Assembly: GCA_944382785.1 (NCBI GenBank)
Contig: CALWNO010000007.1
Coordinates: 1 to 64,000 of the forward strand
DNA from: an uncultured Gemmiger sp.
GTDB taxonomy: Bacteria > Bacillota > Clostridia > Oscillospirales > Ruminococcaceae
DNA length: 64,000 nucleotides
Reading direction: 5' to 3'
In this document: positions 25,467 through 34,608 of the stretch, piece by piece
Numbering within the stretch: the first letter of the stretch is position 1
How the letters are laid out: each line of letters opens with the position of its first letter
Notes under the pieces: generated by a model
The model's database searches: none
The model's input: only the letters and a program-made list of their open reading frames with translations
Told to the model about the DNA's origin: nothing
Made by a program: the position numbers and the translations under genes

Positions 25467-26906
25467 TCAGGACTTCTTGCGCCGCAGGCGCCCGGTCACC
25501 ATGCCCAGAAGCTTCTGGGCCATGCTGTACACTTCCCGGAAATTCAGCCCGCAGACCACCATGGTCAGGATGGTCACCGGGGCCACCCAGTTCTCCACAT
25601 AGAACAGCACCCAGATCTCCACCAGGATCAGCCCCAGGTTGAGCAGCATCCACTGGGGATGGAAGTCGATATACAACAGCCCCCTTGTGGAATAGGCCCG
25701 CAGCAAAAACACCAGCAGCAAAGACAGGAAGCTGGCCGAAGTGGCCCCCACCGGTCCCAGCCACAGGATAAAGATATAGTTCAGCACCAGGTTGAGCAGA
25801 GCCCCCGCCAGCATGGTATACAAGGAACCGGAAGATTTTTTGTACACAACGTACACGCTGTTCAGGAAGTTGTTCAGGCAGGTGCACATGGACGCCAGTA
25901 CCAGGAAGGGAACAAACTGCCAGGCGTCGTAGTAGTCCGCCCGGAACAGGTGCATCATGGGCTGGCACAGCCAGATGATGCCCGCTGCGCAGCAGAAGAG
26001 CACGCTGGCATACACCCGGAACACCTTGCTGAAGAAGGCTTCCCTGTCCTCCTCCACCGTCACGGCGGAGAGCTGCCAGGCCTCGTAGAAGAACTGTCCC
26101 ACAAAGGTGATGATCTGGGGCAGATAGTACCCGGTGCTGAGCAGGCCCACCCAGGCTTCGCTGCTGCGGTCCTCGTAGCCGCCGCACATGGCCTGGACGT
26201 AGAACTGGTCGGAGGCGTTGATGATCCAGAAGCTGATGGACGCCGGGATCATGGGCACACAGTAGCGTAGCATCTCCTTCCAGAGGGAGAGGCTGAACTT
26301 GTGCAGGTCAAAGTAATGGCGGCATCCCCCGGCCAGGAACACGAAGATGGCCGAGCACATGTCCGAGCAGAAGAGGGCCAGCAGATAGCCGGTGGCTCCC
26401 ATGTTCAGCACGCTGAGGAAGAGGAAATAGAACCCCAGCAGGGTCAGGGTGGTGAGCACACCGTCGATGGCCACCAGCCGGTTGCACATGCGGGACCGGA
26501 TGAACTGGGTGCAAAGGGTGCGCAGGCAGCTGGCCAGCACGCACATATACAAAAGCACCAGGTAGGATGCCGCGTTGGGGATCATCCGCACCAGAGGCCA
26601 GAAGAGCACCATCAGGGCAAACCCGGCCAGGATGGTGGCCAGGCCGTTCATAAAGACGCTGGATTTGTCCTTGGTCTTGTCCAGGCCGAAGCGGATAACC
26701 GCATAGCTGACCCCCAGGCTGACCACCGGGATCAGCAGGTTGGTCACGCTCTGCATGAGCTTGATGACGCCCATGACGTCGGGGCTTTCCAGGGCGTAGG
26801 TCAGGTAGGGCTGGATGAACAGACTGACCAGCTTGGAGCTGAAGTTGGAGATGGCAAACAGCAGTGTGTTGCTCACCAGCATGGAATACTTTTTGTTGTC
26901 AGACAA
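25467..26906 (-). CDS. oligosaccharide flippase (Wzx/MATE-like)
   Basis: A 479-residue polytopic membrane protein with about 14 hydrophobic segments. The N-terminus NTLLFAISNFSSKLVSLFIQP is typical of polysaccharide_synt/MVF-type flippases, which move lipid-linked sugars across the membrane. No glycosyltransferases are near, so it may be a solitary wall- or capsule-related flippase. It lies between the YgjP-like gene (31 nt upstream) and aroD. Confidence 0.82.
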   Translation of the reverse strand: MSDNKKYSMLVSNTLLFAISNFSSKLVSLFIQPYLTYALESPDVMGVIKLMQSVTNLLIPVVSLGVSYAVIRFGLDKTKDKSSVFMNGLATILAGFALMVLFWPLVRMIPNAASYLVLLYMCVLASCLRTLCTQFIRSRMCNRLVAIDGVLTTLTLLGFYFLFLSVLNMGATGYLLALFCSDMCSAIFVFLAGGCRHYFDLHKFSLSLWKEMLRYCVPMIPASISFWIINASDQFYVQAMCGGYEDRSSEAWVGLLSTGYYLPQIITFVGQFFYEAWQLSAVTVEEDREAFFSKVFRVYASVLFCCAAGIIWLCQPMMHLFRADYYDAWQFVPFLVLASMCTCLNNFLNSVYVVYKKSSGSLYTMLAGALLNLVLNYIFILWLGPVGATSASFLSLLLVFLLRAYSTRGLLYIDFHPQWMLLNLGLILVEIWVLFYVENWVAPVTILTMVVCGLNFREVYSMAQKLLGMVTGRLRRKKS

Positions 26907-26937
26907 AGGGCGGGCCTCCCTGCTTTTTAGGATTGGG

Positions 26938-27519
26938 TCATTCTATGCCGGACCGGGGCACCGGGGTGCGCAGCAGGGCGCGGCGGGCCTTGTAGTCGGG
27001 CAGTACCCGGCCCACAGCGGCCCAGAAGGCCGGGCTGTGGTCGGGGTGGGCAAAGTGGCAGAACTCATGTACCACCACATATTCCTGGGCGGCGGCGGGC
27101 ATGGTGCACAGCCGCAGCGAAAAGGCCAGGGTCCCGGTGCGCAGGCTGCAGGACCCCCACCGGGTGTGCATGTCCCGCACCGCCACCTTGGGCATCCGGC
27201 CCCCGGGGCAGGTGGCGGCAAACACCGGGTAGTAGGCCCGGCACCAGGCCCGCATCCGGGCCAGGGCTTCGGCTTTGGAGGGCAGGGGCGTCCGTTCTTC
27301 CTGTTCCCGGCGCAGGGACGCCCGCTGCCGGGCCTGCCGGACCCAGTCGGCCCGGGAGGCCACAAAGGCATCCACCGCCGAAACCGGCACCCAACTGGCC
27401 GCCGACACGGCCACGCTGCCGTCCGGCCGTACCCGCAGATTCATGTTCCGCACCCGCCGCCGGGTCAGGGTATACTCCACCCCGCCGGCGCTGCGCCGGG
27501 TGGTTTTGCCTTGGGCCAT
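26938..27519 (-). CDS. YgjP-like metallohydrolase (DUF45/SprT-like)
   Basis: A 193-residue protein with the zinc-metalloprotease motif HEFCHFAHPDHSPAFW (HExxH plus a downstream His), RWGSCS before it, and an N-terminal strand region RRVRNMNLRVRPDGSVAVSAA typical of the YgjP/DUF45 family. The biochemical role of the family is unclear. ATG 27519 follows AAAGGGGG; the frame continues upstream but only as antisense of the methylase gene. Confidence 0.87.
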   Translation of the reverse strand: MAQGKTTRRSAGGVEYTLTRRRVRNMNLRVRPDGSVAVSAASWVPVSAVDAFVASRADWVRQARQRASLRREQEERTPLPSKAEALARMRAWCRAYYPVFAATCPGGRMPKVAVRDMHTRWGSCSLRTGTLAFSLRLCTMPAAAQEYVVVHEFCHFAHPDHSPAFWAAVGRVLPDYKARRALLRTPVPRSGIE

Positions 27520-27556
27520 GGCCGCCGCCCCCTTTCGACCCCGTTCTTCTTTGCCT

Positions 27557-27585
27557 ATTGTACACGTTTTGCCAAGCAAAGGCAA
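27557..27585 (-). promoter_or_regulatory. promoter of the ygjP-like/flippase/aroD run
   Basis: On the minus strand, TTGCCT (27585-27580) and TACAAT (27562-27557), spacing 17. Confidence 0.65.
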
Positions 27586-27622
27586 ATCCTTCCCCTTTCT
27601 TCCGGTGCAGCGTTTCTTATGG

Positions 27623-27628
27623 TATAAT
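27623..27628 (+). promoter_or_regulatory. -10 box before the TrmN6-like gene
   Basis: Perfect TATAAT 60 nt upstream of the start. The -35 region (TTCCGG at 27600-27605) is weak. Confidence 0.5.
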
Positions 27629-27687
27629 GATGGGCAGAATTCCGGCGGTTCATCAGCCGCCGTCCCCCCCAACCAAGGAGAAATCGC

Positions 27688-28398
27688 ATGTCTGTTGAGA
27701 TTCTGGACAACGGTACCCGGGTGCACACCGCCCCCGGGGCCACCTTCGGCTCCGACGCTTTGCTGCTGGCCCGGTTTGCCCCGCCCCGCCCGACCGGGCG
27801 TGCCCTGGACCTGTGCAGCGGGTGCGGCATTGTGGCTTTGTGCTGGCACGACATGGGCCACCGGGGCCCCTGTACCGCCCTGGAGCTGGATGCGGCCGCC
27901 TCGGCCCTGTGCGCCGCCTCGGTGGCGGAAAACGGTCCCGACGCCGCCCACATCGCCCCGGTGTGCGGGGACCTGCGGCAGTTCTGTCTGGCAGGCCCGG
28001 AGCGGGAACAGTTTGATCTGGTGGCCTGCAACCCGCCCTATTTCCACGGGGGCATCCGCAGCGCCACCCCCCGCCGGGCGGAAGCCCGGCATGACGACAG
28101 CTGCACCCTGGCCGACCTGGCCGCCTGCGCCGCCCGGGCGTTGCGCTACGGAGGGACCCTGGCCCTGTGCCAGCGCCCCGAGCGGCTGGCCGAGGTCTGC
28201 GCGGTGCTGTGCGCCGCCGGGCTGGAGCCCAAACGGCTGGCTTTTGTCAAGAACCGGACCGGGGACCGTCCCTGGCTGTTTCTGCTCCAGGCCCGCAAGG
28301 GAGGCAAGCCGGGGCTGGAGGTCCTGCCCGACGTGCTCATCTCGGAGGGCAGCGCCCAATACGGAACCTCGCAGGCCGGGAACATCTCCCACTCCTGA
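27688..28398 (+). CDS. TrmN6/YfiC-like N6-adenine methyltransferase
   Basis: A 236-residue class I SAM methyltransferase. The SAM loop is LDLCSGCGIVAL (about 40-51), acidic residue ALELDAAA, and the N6-adenine catalytic motif NPPY (about 114-117) is followed by FHGG. The closest family is TrmN6 (YfiC), which methylates A37 of tRNA-Val, or PrmC/HemK relatives; the former fits the N-terminal GSDALLLARFA. The RNA target is inferred. The start has AAGGAG upstream. Confidence 0.82.
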   Translation: MSVEILDNGTRVHTAPGATFGSDALLLARFAPPRPTGRALDLCSGCGIVALCWHDMGHRGPCTALELDAAASALCAASVAENGPDAAHIAPVCGDLRQFCLAGPEREQFDLVACNPPYFHGGIRSATPRRAEARHDDSCTLADLAACAARALRYGGTLALCQRPERLAEVCAVLCAAGLEPKRLAFVKNRTGDRPWLFLLQARKGGKPGLEVLPDVLISEGSAQYGTSQAGNISHS

Positions 28399-28428
28399 AA
28401 ATTTACATGTTCCAGCCGGGGAAAGGGG

Positions 28429-28457
28429 TTCTCACCAGCTCCCGGCTATGGTATGAT
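28429..28457 (+). promoter_or_regulatory. promoter of the ABC exporter operon
   Basis: TTCTCA (28429-28434) and TATGAT (28452-28457), spacing 17. Confidence 0.6.
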
Positions 28458-28522
28458 AGGTTTATATCTATTTTTCGACATCTGCCGCTGCGGCGGCTCT
28501 TTTGCCCGAAAGGAGGCGTCCC

Positions 28523-29299
28523 GTGGCAGCGATCATCCGCACCGAGAAGCTGCGCAAGGTCTACGCCGTCGGCAAGGAGAGGGTCATTGCCCTCAACGAC
28601 GTGGACCTCAACATTGAAAAAGGGGAATTCTGCTGCATTGTGGGCCAGTCCGGCAGCGGCAAATCCACCCTGCTGAACCAGCTGGCCGGACTGGAAAAGC
28701 CCACCAAAGGGCGGGTATTCATCGGCAAGCACGAGATCAGCGCCATGACCGAGGACCAGCTGGCCAAGTTCCGCCAGCAGCACCTGGGCTTCATCTTCCA
28801 GAGCTACAACCTGCTGCCCAGCATGACGGCGGCGGAGAACGTGGCCCTGCCCCTGATGTTCAAGGGCATCCCGCCCAAGGAACGGCTGGCCATGGCCCGC
28901 AAGGAGCTGAAGAACATGGGTCTGGGGGGCCGGGCCAACCACCTGCCCACCGAGATGAGCGGCGGCCAGCAGCAGCGGGTGGGCATTGCCCGGGCTTTTG
29001 TGAGCCGTCCCAAGGTGATCTTTGCGGACGAGCCCACCGGCAACCTGGACTCCACCACCTCCAAGCAGGTGCTCTACCGGATGCTGGAACTGTCCAAGCA
29101 GGAGCAGATCACCTTTGTCATGGTCACCCACGAGCCGTCCCTGGCGGCCTGTGCGGACCGGATCATCACCATTCTGGACGGCAAGGTCCAGTCTAACGTC
29201 CGCCAGCCGGAGGACGTAAAACAGAAACACCGCGACGAGCTGTTCGCCTCCATCCGGGACAATCTGGAAATCGGCGGCGCTGCGGCCAAGGAATCATAA
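28523..29299 (+). CDS. MacB/LolD-type ABC transporter ATP-binding protein
   Basis: A 258-residue ATPase subunit. Walker A is GQSGSGKST, the Q-loop is FIFQSYNLLPSMTAAENV (typical of the MacB/LolD subfamily), the signature is MSGGQQQRVGIAR, Walker B is VIFADEPTGNLD, and the switch His is VTHEP. These transporters work as mechanotransmitters at the membrane. GTG 28523 has AAGGAGG at 28510-28516. It is first in an operon with a secreted anchored protein and an FtsX-type permease. Confidence 0.93.
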   Translation: MAAIIRTEKLRKVYAVGKERVIALNDVDLNIEKGEFCCIVGQSGSGKSTLLNQLAGLEKPTKGRVFIGKHEISAMTEDQLAKFRQQHLGFIFQSYNLLPSMTAAENVALPLMFKGIPPKERLAMARKELKNMGLGGRANHLPTEMSGGQQQRVGIARAFVSRPKVIFADEPTGNLDSTTSKQVLYRMLELSKQEQITFVMVTHEPSLAACADRIITILDGKVQSNVRQPEDVKQKHRDELFASIRDNLEIGGAAAKES

Positions 29300-29323
29300 A
29301 TCATCAGAGGAGGAACCATTCCC

Positions 29324-30796
29324 GTGAAACGATCTGTACTGAAACTGACGGCAAGCCTGCTGCTGGCTGCCGCCCTCTTTGTCGGACCTGTGGCAGCCCC
29401 GGCCCTGGCGGCTGAGGCGACCGCACCTCCCGCCCCCGAATCTTCCAGCAGCCAGCAGACAGCGCCGGAGTCCACCCCTGTTCCCCAGGACCCCGGCACA
29501 GCCAATCCCACTGGCGGTGCCTATGTGGTGGCGGCCACCGTCACCGACGTGGCCGGCGGCGAAGTGTCCACCGTGAACTGGGGGGACAAGGTCAACATCG
29601 TCTTGAAGATCGTGGACCGTGCTTCGGCCAAATTCAACGTCAAGCCGGAGGAGATCGTGGCCCGGGTGAACTCCTCGGTGTTCACCTTCACCGGCACGGC
29701 GGAGATCGGCCAGTTCTATGAGGAGAACGACGACCCCAACGGCCAGAATGACCCGGCTTACAACTATTACAGCTACGTCCTGCTGTTCCGGGACGTGATC
29801 TACAACGGCGGCGGCAACACCCTGCCCATCGACCTGAGCTACATCGACAACGCCCTGCCCATGCAGCAGTTTTCGGTGACCATCGGCCAGTGTGTGGACG
29901 AGGACCCCAACGACCCCAGCAAGGCCCGGGCCCCCAGCCTGATCGTGCGGCAGTCCAGCTACGGCAATGAGACCATCACTGCAGGCAATCCCTTCACCCT
30001 GTCCCTCACCGTCTACGCCGCCTCCGGCACCGAGAGCCTGTCCGACGTGGTGGCCTCCCTCACCCTGCCCGAAGGCGTGACCATGACCGGCGGCAGCCTG
30101 TCCACCTATCTGGGCTCCATGAGCCCCCAGTCCACCCGGGATGTGAGCTTCAGCCTGCAGGCTTCGGCCGGCTTCACCGGCGGCGTGGCTGACATCACCG
30201 TGAACCTGGTGGGGGCGGGCGCTCTCAGCGGCAATTCGGTCACCGGGTCCACCGTGATCTCGGTGCCCATCAGCCAGCCCGACCGGTTTGAGGTGGGCCA
30301 GCTGCAGATCAGCGATACCATCTATGTGGGCAACTCCACCAGCGTGACCCTGAACTTTGTGAACAAGGGCAAGAACCCGGTGTCCAACCTGGAAGCCACC
30401 ATTTCCGGGGAAAACCTGGGCGCCGACCTGACCCAGCAGTACATCGGCAACGTGAACGCCGGCACCGAGAACAGCGTGGACTTTGACCTGATGCCCATGG
30501 AAGCCGGCCCCATGACCGGCACCATCACCCTGACCTATGAGGCGGAGGACGGCAGCCTCAAGACGGTGACCAAGGACTTTTCCGCCACCGTCATGGACAT
30601 GCCCACCTACGACGATATGGGCATGATGGACCCCAGCATGCAGGTGGAGCAGCCTTCCGCCGGGTTCCCGGTGTGGGGCATCGTGCTCATCCTGGTGGCG
30701 GTGATCGCCGCGGTGGTCATCGTGGTGGTCGTCATCCGCAAGAAGAAGAAGGCGGCCGCCCTGGCCAGCCTGGAGGAAGACGATGAAGATCTCTGA
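29324..30796 (+). CDS. membrane-anchored extracytoplasmic protein (CARDB-like) of the ABC operon
   Basis: A 490-residue protein with a signal peptide (1-30, PALAAE), a Pro/Ser/Thr linker, and beta-sandwich domains similar to CARDB/NEW3 (LSDVVASLTLPEGVTMTGG; VGNSTSVTLNFVNKGKNPVSNLEATISG). A C-terminal helix (about 452-472) is followed by a KKKK stop and an acidic end. It sits between ATPase and permease and overlaps the permease start by 14 bp. It is probably an extracytoplasmic partner of the exporter. GTG start with AGAGGAGG upstream. Confidence 0.8.
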   Translation: MKRSVLKLTASLLLAAALFVGPVAAPALAAEATAPPAPESSSSQQTAPESTPVPQDPGTANPTGGAYVVAATVTDVAGGEVSTVNWGDKVNIVLKIVDRASAKFNVKPEEIVARVNSSVFTFTGTAEIGQFYEENDDPNGQNDPAYNYYSYVLLFRDVIYNGGGNTLPIDLSYIDNALPMQQFSVTIGQCVDEDPNDPSKARAPSLIVRQSSYGNETITAGNPFTLSLTVYAASGTESLSDVVASLTLPEGVTMTGGSLSTYLGSMSPQSTRDVSFSLQASAGFTGGVADITVNLVGAGALSGNSVTGSTVISVPISQPDRFEVGQLQISDTIYVGNSTSVTLNFVNKGKNPVSNLEATISGENLGADLTQQYIGNVNAGTENSVDFDLMPMEAGPMTGTITLTYEAEDGSLKTVTKDFSATVMDMPTYDDMGMMDPSMQVEQPSAGFPVWGIVLILVAVIAAVVIVVVVIRKKKKAAALASLEEDDEDL

Positions 30797-32249
30797 TCAG
30801 GTGGCGCTGGCCGCCAAGAACCTTTCCCGCCGCAAGGGGCGCACCGCGCTGACCGTCATCGGCGTGGTGGTGGGCACCTGCGCGGTCATCGTGATGATCA
30901 GCCTGGGCATTGCCCAGAACAAGGCCTACGACGAGATGCTGCAAAGCTGGGGCGACCTGACCCAGATCCAGGTCTACGGCGGAGGCGGCGGCATGGCGGT
31001 ATCCATCAACGGGGTGACCAGCTCTTCTTCCAGCCCGGATGAGCCCGCCGTCCTCAACGACGAAGCGGTGGCCGGCTTCAAGAAGCTGGACCATGTGATA
31101 GCCGCCACCCCCTACTATGAGGGATACAGCCTGAACGGACGCATCAGCGCCGGACGCAGCGACCGCTACCAGATGACCGGTCTGTACAACCTGTACGGCA
31201 TCGATCCCGCCGCCATGGAACCCATGGGATTCACCCTCACCGACGGCAAATGGATGTCAGATTCCACCTCCTACGGCAAGGGCAAGATCCCGGTGCTGGT
31301 AGGGCCCTATACCGGCTATAACTTTGAGGACACCCGCCGCAGCATGAACAGCTCCAAGCGGTACCGCTTTTACGGCATGACCGATGCCATGGGCAACGAG
31401 CTGGAACCTTTTGTGGACGTGAACAAGGATACCATGACCCTGACCCTGTCCAACGGCGACACCGAGAATCCCAAGGAGGAAAGCTGGGAGCTGGTGGTGG
31501 TGGGCACCATGGCCCTGGACGAAAAGAACTACTGGACCCAGAGCGGCATTGTGCTGCGCCTCAAGGACATGAAGATGCTCATGGAGGAGTACAACAAGCT
31601 CATCAAGAACAACAACGCCGACACCACCCAGTACAACCAGGTCTATGTGAAGGTGGACGAGATCGACAACGTGGACGCGGTGAGTGACGAGATCAAGGCG
31701 CTGGGCTTCGGCACCTACTCCATGTCCGACACCCGCAAGGAGATGCAGAAACAGGTGGCCCGCAACCAGCTGATGCTGGGCGGCCTGGCGGCCATCAGCC
31801 TGTTTGTGGCGGCGCTGAACATTGCCAACACCATGACCATGGCCATCTACGAGCGCACCCGGGAGATCGGCGTCATGAAGGTGCTGGGCTGTGAGCTGCG
31901 CAACATCCGCCGGATGTTTCTGATCGAAAGCGGCTTCATCGGTTTCATCGGCGGGGTGGCGGGCGCCATCCTCAGCCTGCTGGTGGGCTTGGTGCTGAAT
32001 AACCTCACCCTGCTGGCCAGTCTGGTGATGATGCTTTTGCAAAGCATGGGCATCAACGTGTATTTTGATATCACCAGTCTGCTCAGCGGCGGCGGCATGT
32101 ATACCGGCTCCACCGTCATCTCCATCATTCCGCCCTGGCTCATCGCGGCGGCCCTGGCCTTTGCCACCGTCATCGGGGTGCTGTCCGGCATTGCCCCGGC
32201 CAACCGGGCGGTGAAGATCAGCGCTCTGGAAGCCATCCGGCACGAATAA
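30783..32249 (+). CDS. MacB-type ABC transporter permease (FtsX domain)
   Basis: A 488-residue permease. An N-terminal helix after NLSRRKGRTALTVIGVVVGT is the MacB/FtsX hallmark. A large extracytoplasmic MacB_PCD domain follows (about 50-325), then three C-terminal helices, starting with the QLMLGGLAAISLFVAALNIANTM segment and including TREIGVMKVLG. Half-transporters of this topology dimerise with the upstream ATPase. The cargo may be a peptide, antibiotic or lipoprotein. It is the last gene of the operon. Confidence 0.92.
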   Translation: MKISDQVALAAKNLSRRKGRTALTVIGVVVGTCAVIVMISLGIAQNKAYDEMLQSWGDLTQIQVYGGGGGMAVSINGVTSSSSSPDEPAVLNDEAVAGFKKLDHVIAATPYYEGYSLNGRISAGRSDRYQMTGLYNLYGIDPAAMEPMGFTLTDGKWMSDSTSYGKGKIPVLVGPYTGYNFEDTRRSMNSSKRYRFYGMTDAMGNELEPFVDVNKDTMTLTLSNGDTENPKEESWELVVVGTMALDEKNYWTQSGIVLRLKDMKMLMEEYNKLIKNNNADTTQYNQVYVKVDEIDNVDAVSDEIKALGFGTYSMSDTRKEMQKQVARNQLMLGGLAAISLFVAALNIANTMTMAIYERTREIGVMKVLGCELRNIRRMFLIESGFIGFIGGVAGAILSLLVGLVLNNLTLLASLVMMLLQSMGINVYFDITSLLSGGGMYTGSTVISIIPPWLIAAALAFATVIGVLSGIAPANRAVKISALEAIRHE

Positions 32250-32265
32250 TTCCTGATCACACAAC

Positions 32266-32298
32266 AAAGCGCCCCTGCCGTACGGCAGGGGCGCTTTT
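32266..32298. terminator. bidirectional intrinsic terminator
   Basis: Perfect stem AAAGCGCCCCTGCC-GTAC-GGCAGGGGCGCTTTT between the ABC operon and the convergent hflC. Confidence 0.9.
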
Positions 32299-32334
32299 CT
32301 TATATCAGGTCACCCGGACTTTTCCCGGGTGAAC

Positions 32335-33228
32335 TTACGCGGTCTTGTTATAGAAGATCTCGGCCAGGGGGGAACTGCGGTCCAAAAACAGCACATTGTC
32401 CCCGCTGCCCTGCAGGCTGGCCCGGGCAGCGTCCAGACTGCGCACAAAGCTATAAAATTCCGCCTTCTGGGGGTCGGCGTAGGCGTCGGACAGGATGCGC
32501 ATGTACTCGGCCTCACCCTCGGCTTCCAGCTTTTCGGCGTCGGCCTGGGCGGCGCTGAGCATGATCTGCACCTCCTTGTCGGTCTGGCTGCGGATCTTCT
32601 GGGCTTCGCTCTCACCCTGGGCGGTGTAGCTGGCGGCAATGTTGTTCCGCTCGCTGATCATGCGGGTGTAGACGGCCTGCTTGTTGTCGTCGGGCAGGTC
32701 CAGGTGCTTGGTCTCCACGGCGATGAGCTCCACCCCGTAGGCGTCCAGATTGTCCCCCACCCCATCCCGGATGGCCCCGGCCAGGGCGCCGTTGCGGCCG
32801 CTGATGACCTCCGCCTGGGTCATGCCGGAGATGGTATTCTTCATGCTGTTGTACACCAGGTTGGACAGGCGGCTCTCGGCGTTGGCCACGCTGCCGTTCA
32901 GGGTCTGGATGAATTTCTGGGGATCGGTGATCTTCCAGAGGATGAAGCTGTCCGCCACCATGGTCTTTTTGTCCTGGGTGATCACATCGGATACCGGCAG
33001 GTCATACAGCAGCACGGTGTTGGGCATCTTGTCCACCGTCTGGAGCACCGGCACCATAAAGCTGACGCCCGGCTGGGACCGGATGCTCACCACCCGGCCG
33101 AACTGCCGGATGACCGAATACTCGTTGCGGCGGGTCACCACCAGGCTGCTGTTCAGAACCAGCAGCGCCAGAACCAGGACCAGCACGGTCACGGACCAGC
33201 GGGCGGCTTTTTTGGTTGTCTTTTCCAT
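32335..33228 (-). CDS. hflC: SPFH protein HflC
   Basis: HflC (297 residues) forms with HflK a membrane complex that encloses and restrains FtsH. It has one N-terminal helix (about 11-28), the SPFH/PHB domain (EYSVIRQFGRVVSIRSQPGVSFMVP), and a coiled-coil with SERNNIAASYTAQGESEAQKI. It is 17 nt downstream of hflK on the same strand. Confidence 0.92.
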   Translation of the reverse strand: MEKTTKKAARWSVTVLVLVLALLVLNSSLVVTRRNEYSVIRQFGRVVSIRSQPGVSFMVPVLQTVDKMPNTVLLYDLPVSDVITQDKKTMVADSFILWKITDPQKFIQTLNGSVANAESRLSNLVYNSMKNTISGMTQAEVISGRNGALAGAIRDGVGDNLDAYGVELIAVETKHLDLPDDNKQAVYTRMISERNNIAASYTAQGESEAQKIRSQTDKEVQIMLSAAQADAEKLEAEGEAEYMRILSDAYADPQKAEFYSFVRSLDAARASLQGSGDNVLFLDRSSPLAEIFYNKTA

Positions 33229-33245
33229 CTATGTAAACTCCTTTT

Positions 33246-34250
33246 TTATTCTGTTGTCCCGGAACCGGCGGTTTCGGGGGCGGAGGTGGCGGCCGGGGCG
33301 GTGGTATCGCTCATATCGAACATCTCCAGCCGGGTGCCGGAGCCATCGGTGATGATGACCCGCAGCCCGGGCAGCACATCCTCCATGGCCTCATAGTACA
33401 TCCGCTGTTTTGTGATGGCCGGATACTTCACATACTCGGCATACATCTCGTTGAAGCGGGCCACCTGGCCGTTGGCTTCGTTGATGCGGCTCTCCTTGGC
33501 GGCCTCGGCGTTCTGGCGCACCTGGTCGGCCTGGGCTTCGGCGGCGGGCAGCTGCTCGCTGCGGTACTTGTTGGCGTTGTTCACGGCGGTGTCGGCGCCC
33601 TGCTTGGCGTTTTCCACTTCCTTGAAGGCAGCCAGCACCTCCGCCGTGGGGGGCTCGGCATCCTGGATGGTCATATTGACCACCTGCAGGCCGATGCCCT
33701 CGGCCTCAATGCGGAAAGCCAGCTTGTCCTTGATCTCACTCTGGATCTGGTTCTTGCCGGTGGTGATAACCTCATCCACCGGGTACAGCCCGATGGTGTC
33801 CCGGATGTAGCTCTGGGCCAGGGTGCGCAGGATCAGGGTGGGTTCCTGGCTGGCGTACAGGTAGGCCACCGGGTCCACCACCCGATATTCCAGGAAGAAG
33901 TCCACATTCACAAAGTTCAGGTCACTGGTGATCATCAGGCTTTCGCTGATGGTGGACTCGTTGGTGGTGCTGTCATAGCCGATGGAAATGCCCTGGATGG
34001 TCATGTCCACCTTCTGCACCTGCTGCACAAAGGGGATCTTGAAATGCAGACCGCTGGTGGATACGGTGTGGGGCACACCCAGGGTGGTGACGACGGCGTT
34101 CTCCTGCTCGCGGATGCTGTAGACGGAATTGCCCAGCAGCACCAGCAGCAGGATCACCAGGGCCACGATCAGCCCCAGCCATCCCAGGCGGCGGGGGGCC
34201 TTGGCGGCACCGTCCCCCTGGGGCATGGGAAAATTCATCTTCAGGTTCAT
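33246..34250 (-). CDS. hflK: SPFH protein HflK
   Basis: HflK (334 residues) is the partner of HflC. A Pro/Gly-rich N-terminus with PMPQGDGAAK precedes one helix (about 25-45, GLIVALVILLLVLLGNSVY), then the SPFH domain (SIREQENAVVTTLGVPHTVSTSGLHFKIPF) and a coiled-coil with EVENAKQGADTAVNNANKY. ATG 34250 follows AAGGAGG with 6-nt spacing. Transcription starts from a strong promoter upstream of a riboswitch-like leader, which suggests metal-dependent control. Confidence 0.92.
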   Translation of the reverse strand: MNLKMNFPMPQGDGAAKAPRRLGWLGLIVALVILLLVLLGNSVYSIREQENAVVTTLGVPHTVSTSGLHFKIPFVQQVQKVDMTIQGISIGYDSTTNESTISESLMITSDLNFVNVDFFLEYRVVDPVAYLYASQEPTLILRTLAQSYIRDTIGLYPVDEVITTGKNQIQSEIKDKLAFRIEAEGIGLQVVNMTIQDAEPPTAEVLAAFKEVENAKQGADTAVNNANKYRSEQLPAAEAQADQVRQNAEAAKESRINEANGQVARFNEMYAEYVKYPAITKQRMYYEAMEDVLPGLRVIITDGSGTRLEMFDMSDTTAPAATSAPETAGSGTTE

Positions 34251-34343
34251 AGTACTCCTCCTTGCCAATGAGATTTGGCACAGCCCGGGTCAGGGTCGGC
34301 GGGGCGGGTCCGGGCGAACCGCCCCCGAAACGAAAAGATAAAC

Positions 34344-34490
34344 AAAAAAAGACTTTTGCCCCAGGCGTTCCACCTGTGGTAAAAGTCTTGTCAACCCTTG
34401 CCGGGGGCTTGAATATCCGAGCCTTGCGGCTGTGCTTGTCGGAATCCAACACAACGGGCGTTGTGCAACTACTCCCTTTCGTTGGGAAGT
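34344..34490 (-). ncRNA. candidate Mn2+ (yybP-ykoY) riboswitch with terminator, hflKC leader
   Basis: Read on the minus strand from the promoter, the leader holds AAAGGGAGTAG (34479-34469), hairpin CACAAC-GCCC-GTTGTG, hairpin AGCC-GCAA-GGCT, and GACAAGACTTTT (34392-34381). AAAG next to GGGAGTAG can pair with CTTTT next to GACAAGA, as in P1 of yybP-ykoY RNAs. The 3' strand of this P1 also pairs with GGCAAAAGTCTT just before TTTTTTT (34350-34344), forming an intrinsic terminator. The architecture fits a transcriptional on-switch. The family name rests on remembered conserved blocks, not on a covariance search. Confidence 0.6.
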
Positions 34491-34519
34491 ATCTTACCAT
34501 ATCGTTATATAATTGTCAA
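34491..34519 (-). promoter_or_regulatory. promoter of the riboswitch-hflKC transcript
   Basis: On the minus strand, perfect TTGACA (34519-34514) and TAAGAT (34496-34491), spacing 17. Confidence 0.8.
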
Positions 34520-34565
34520 TATCAGGTTTTCACAATTTTCACACACAAAATTGTCGAAATCCCAC

Positions 34566-34604
34566 AAAAAGAGCGGACGGTCTTGCAGCAGACCGTCCGC
34601 TTTT
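34566..34604 (-). terminator. intrinsic terminator of the nitroreductase gene
   Basis: On the minus strand, AAAAGCGGACGGTC pairs with GACCGTCCGCTCTTTTT. Confidence 0.85.
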
Positions 34605-34608
34605 CGGT

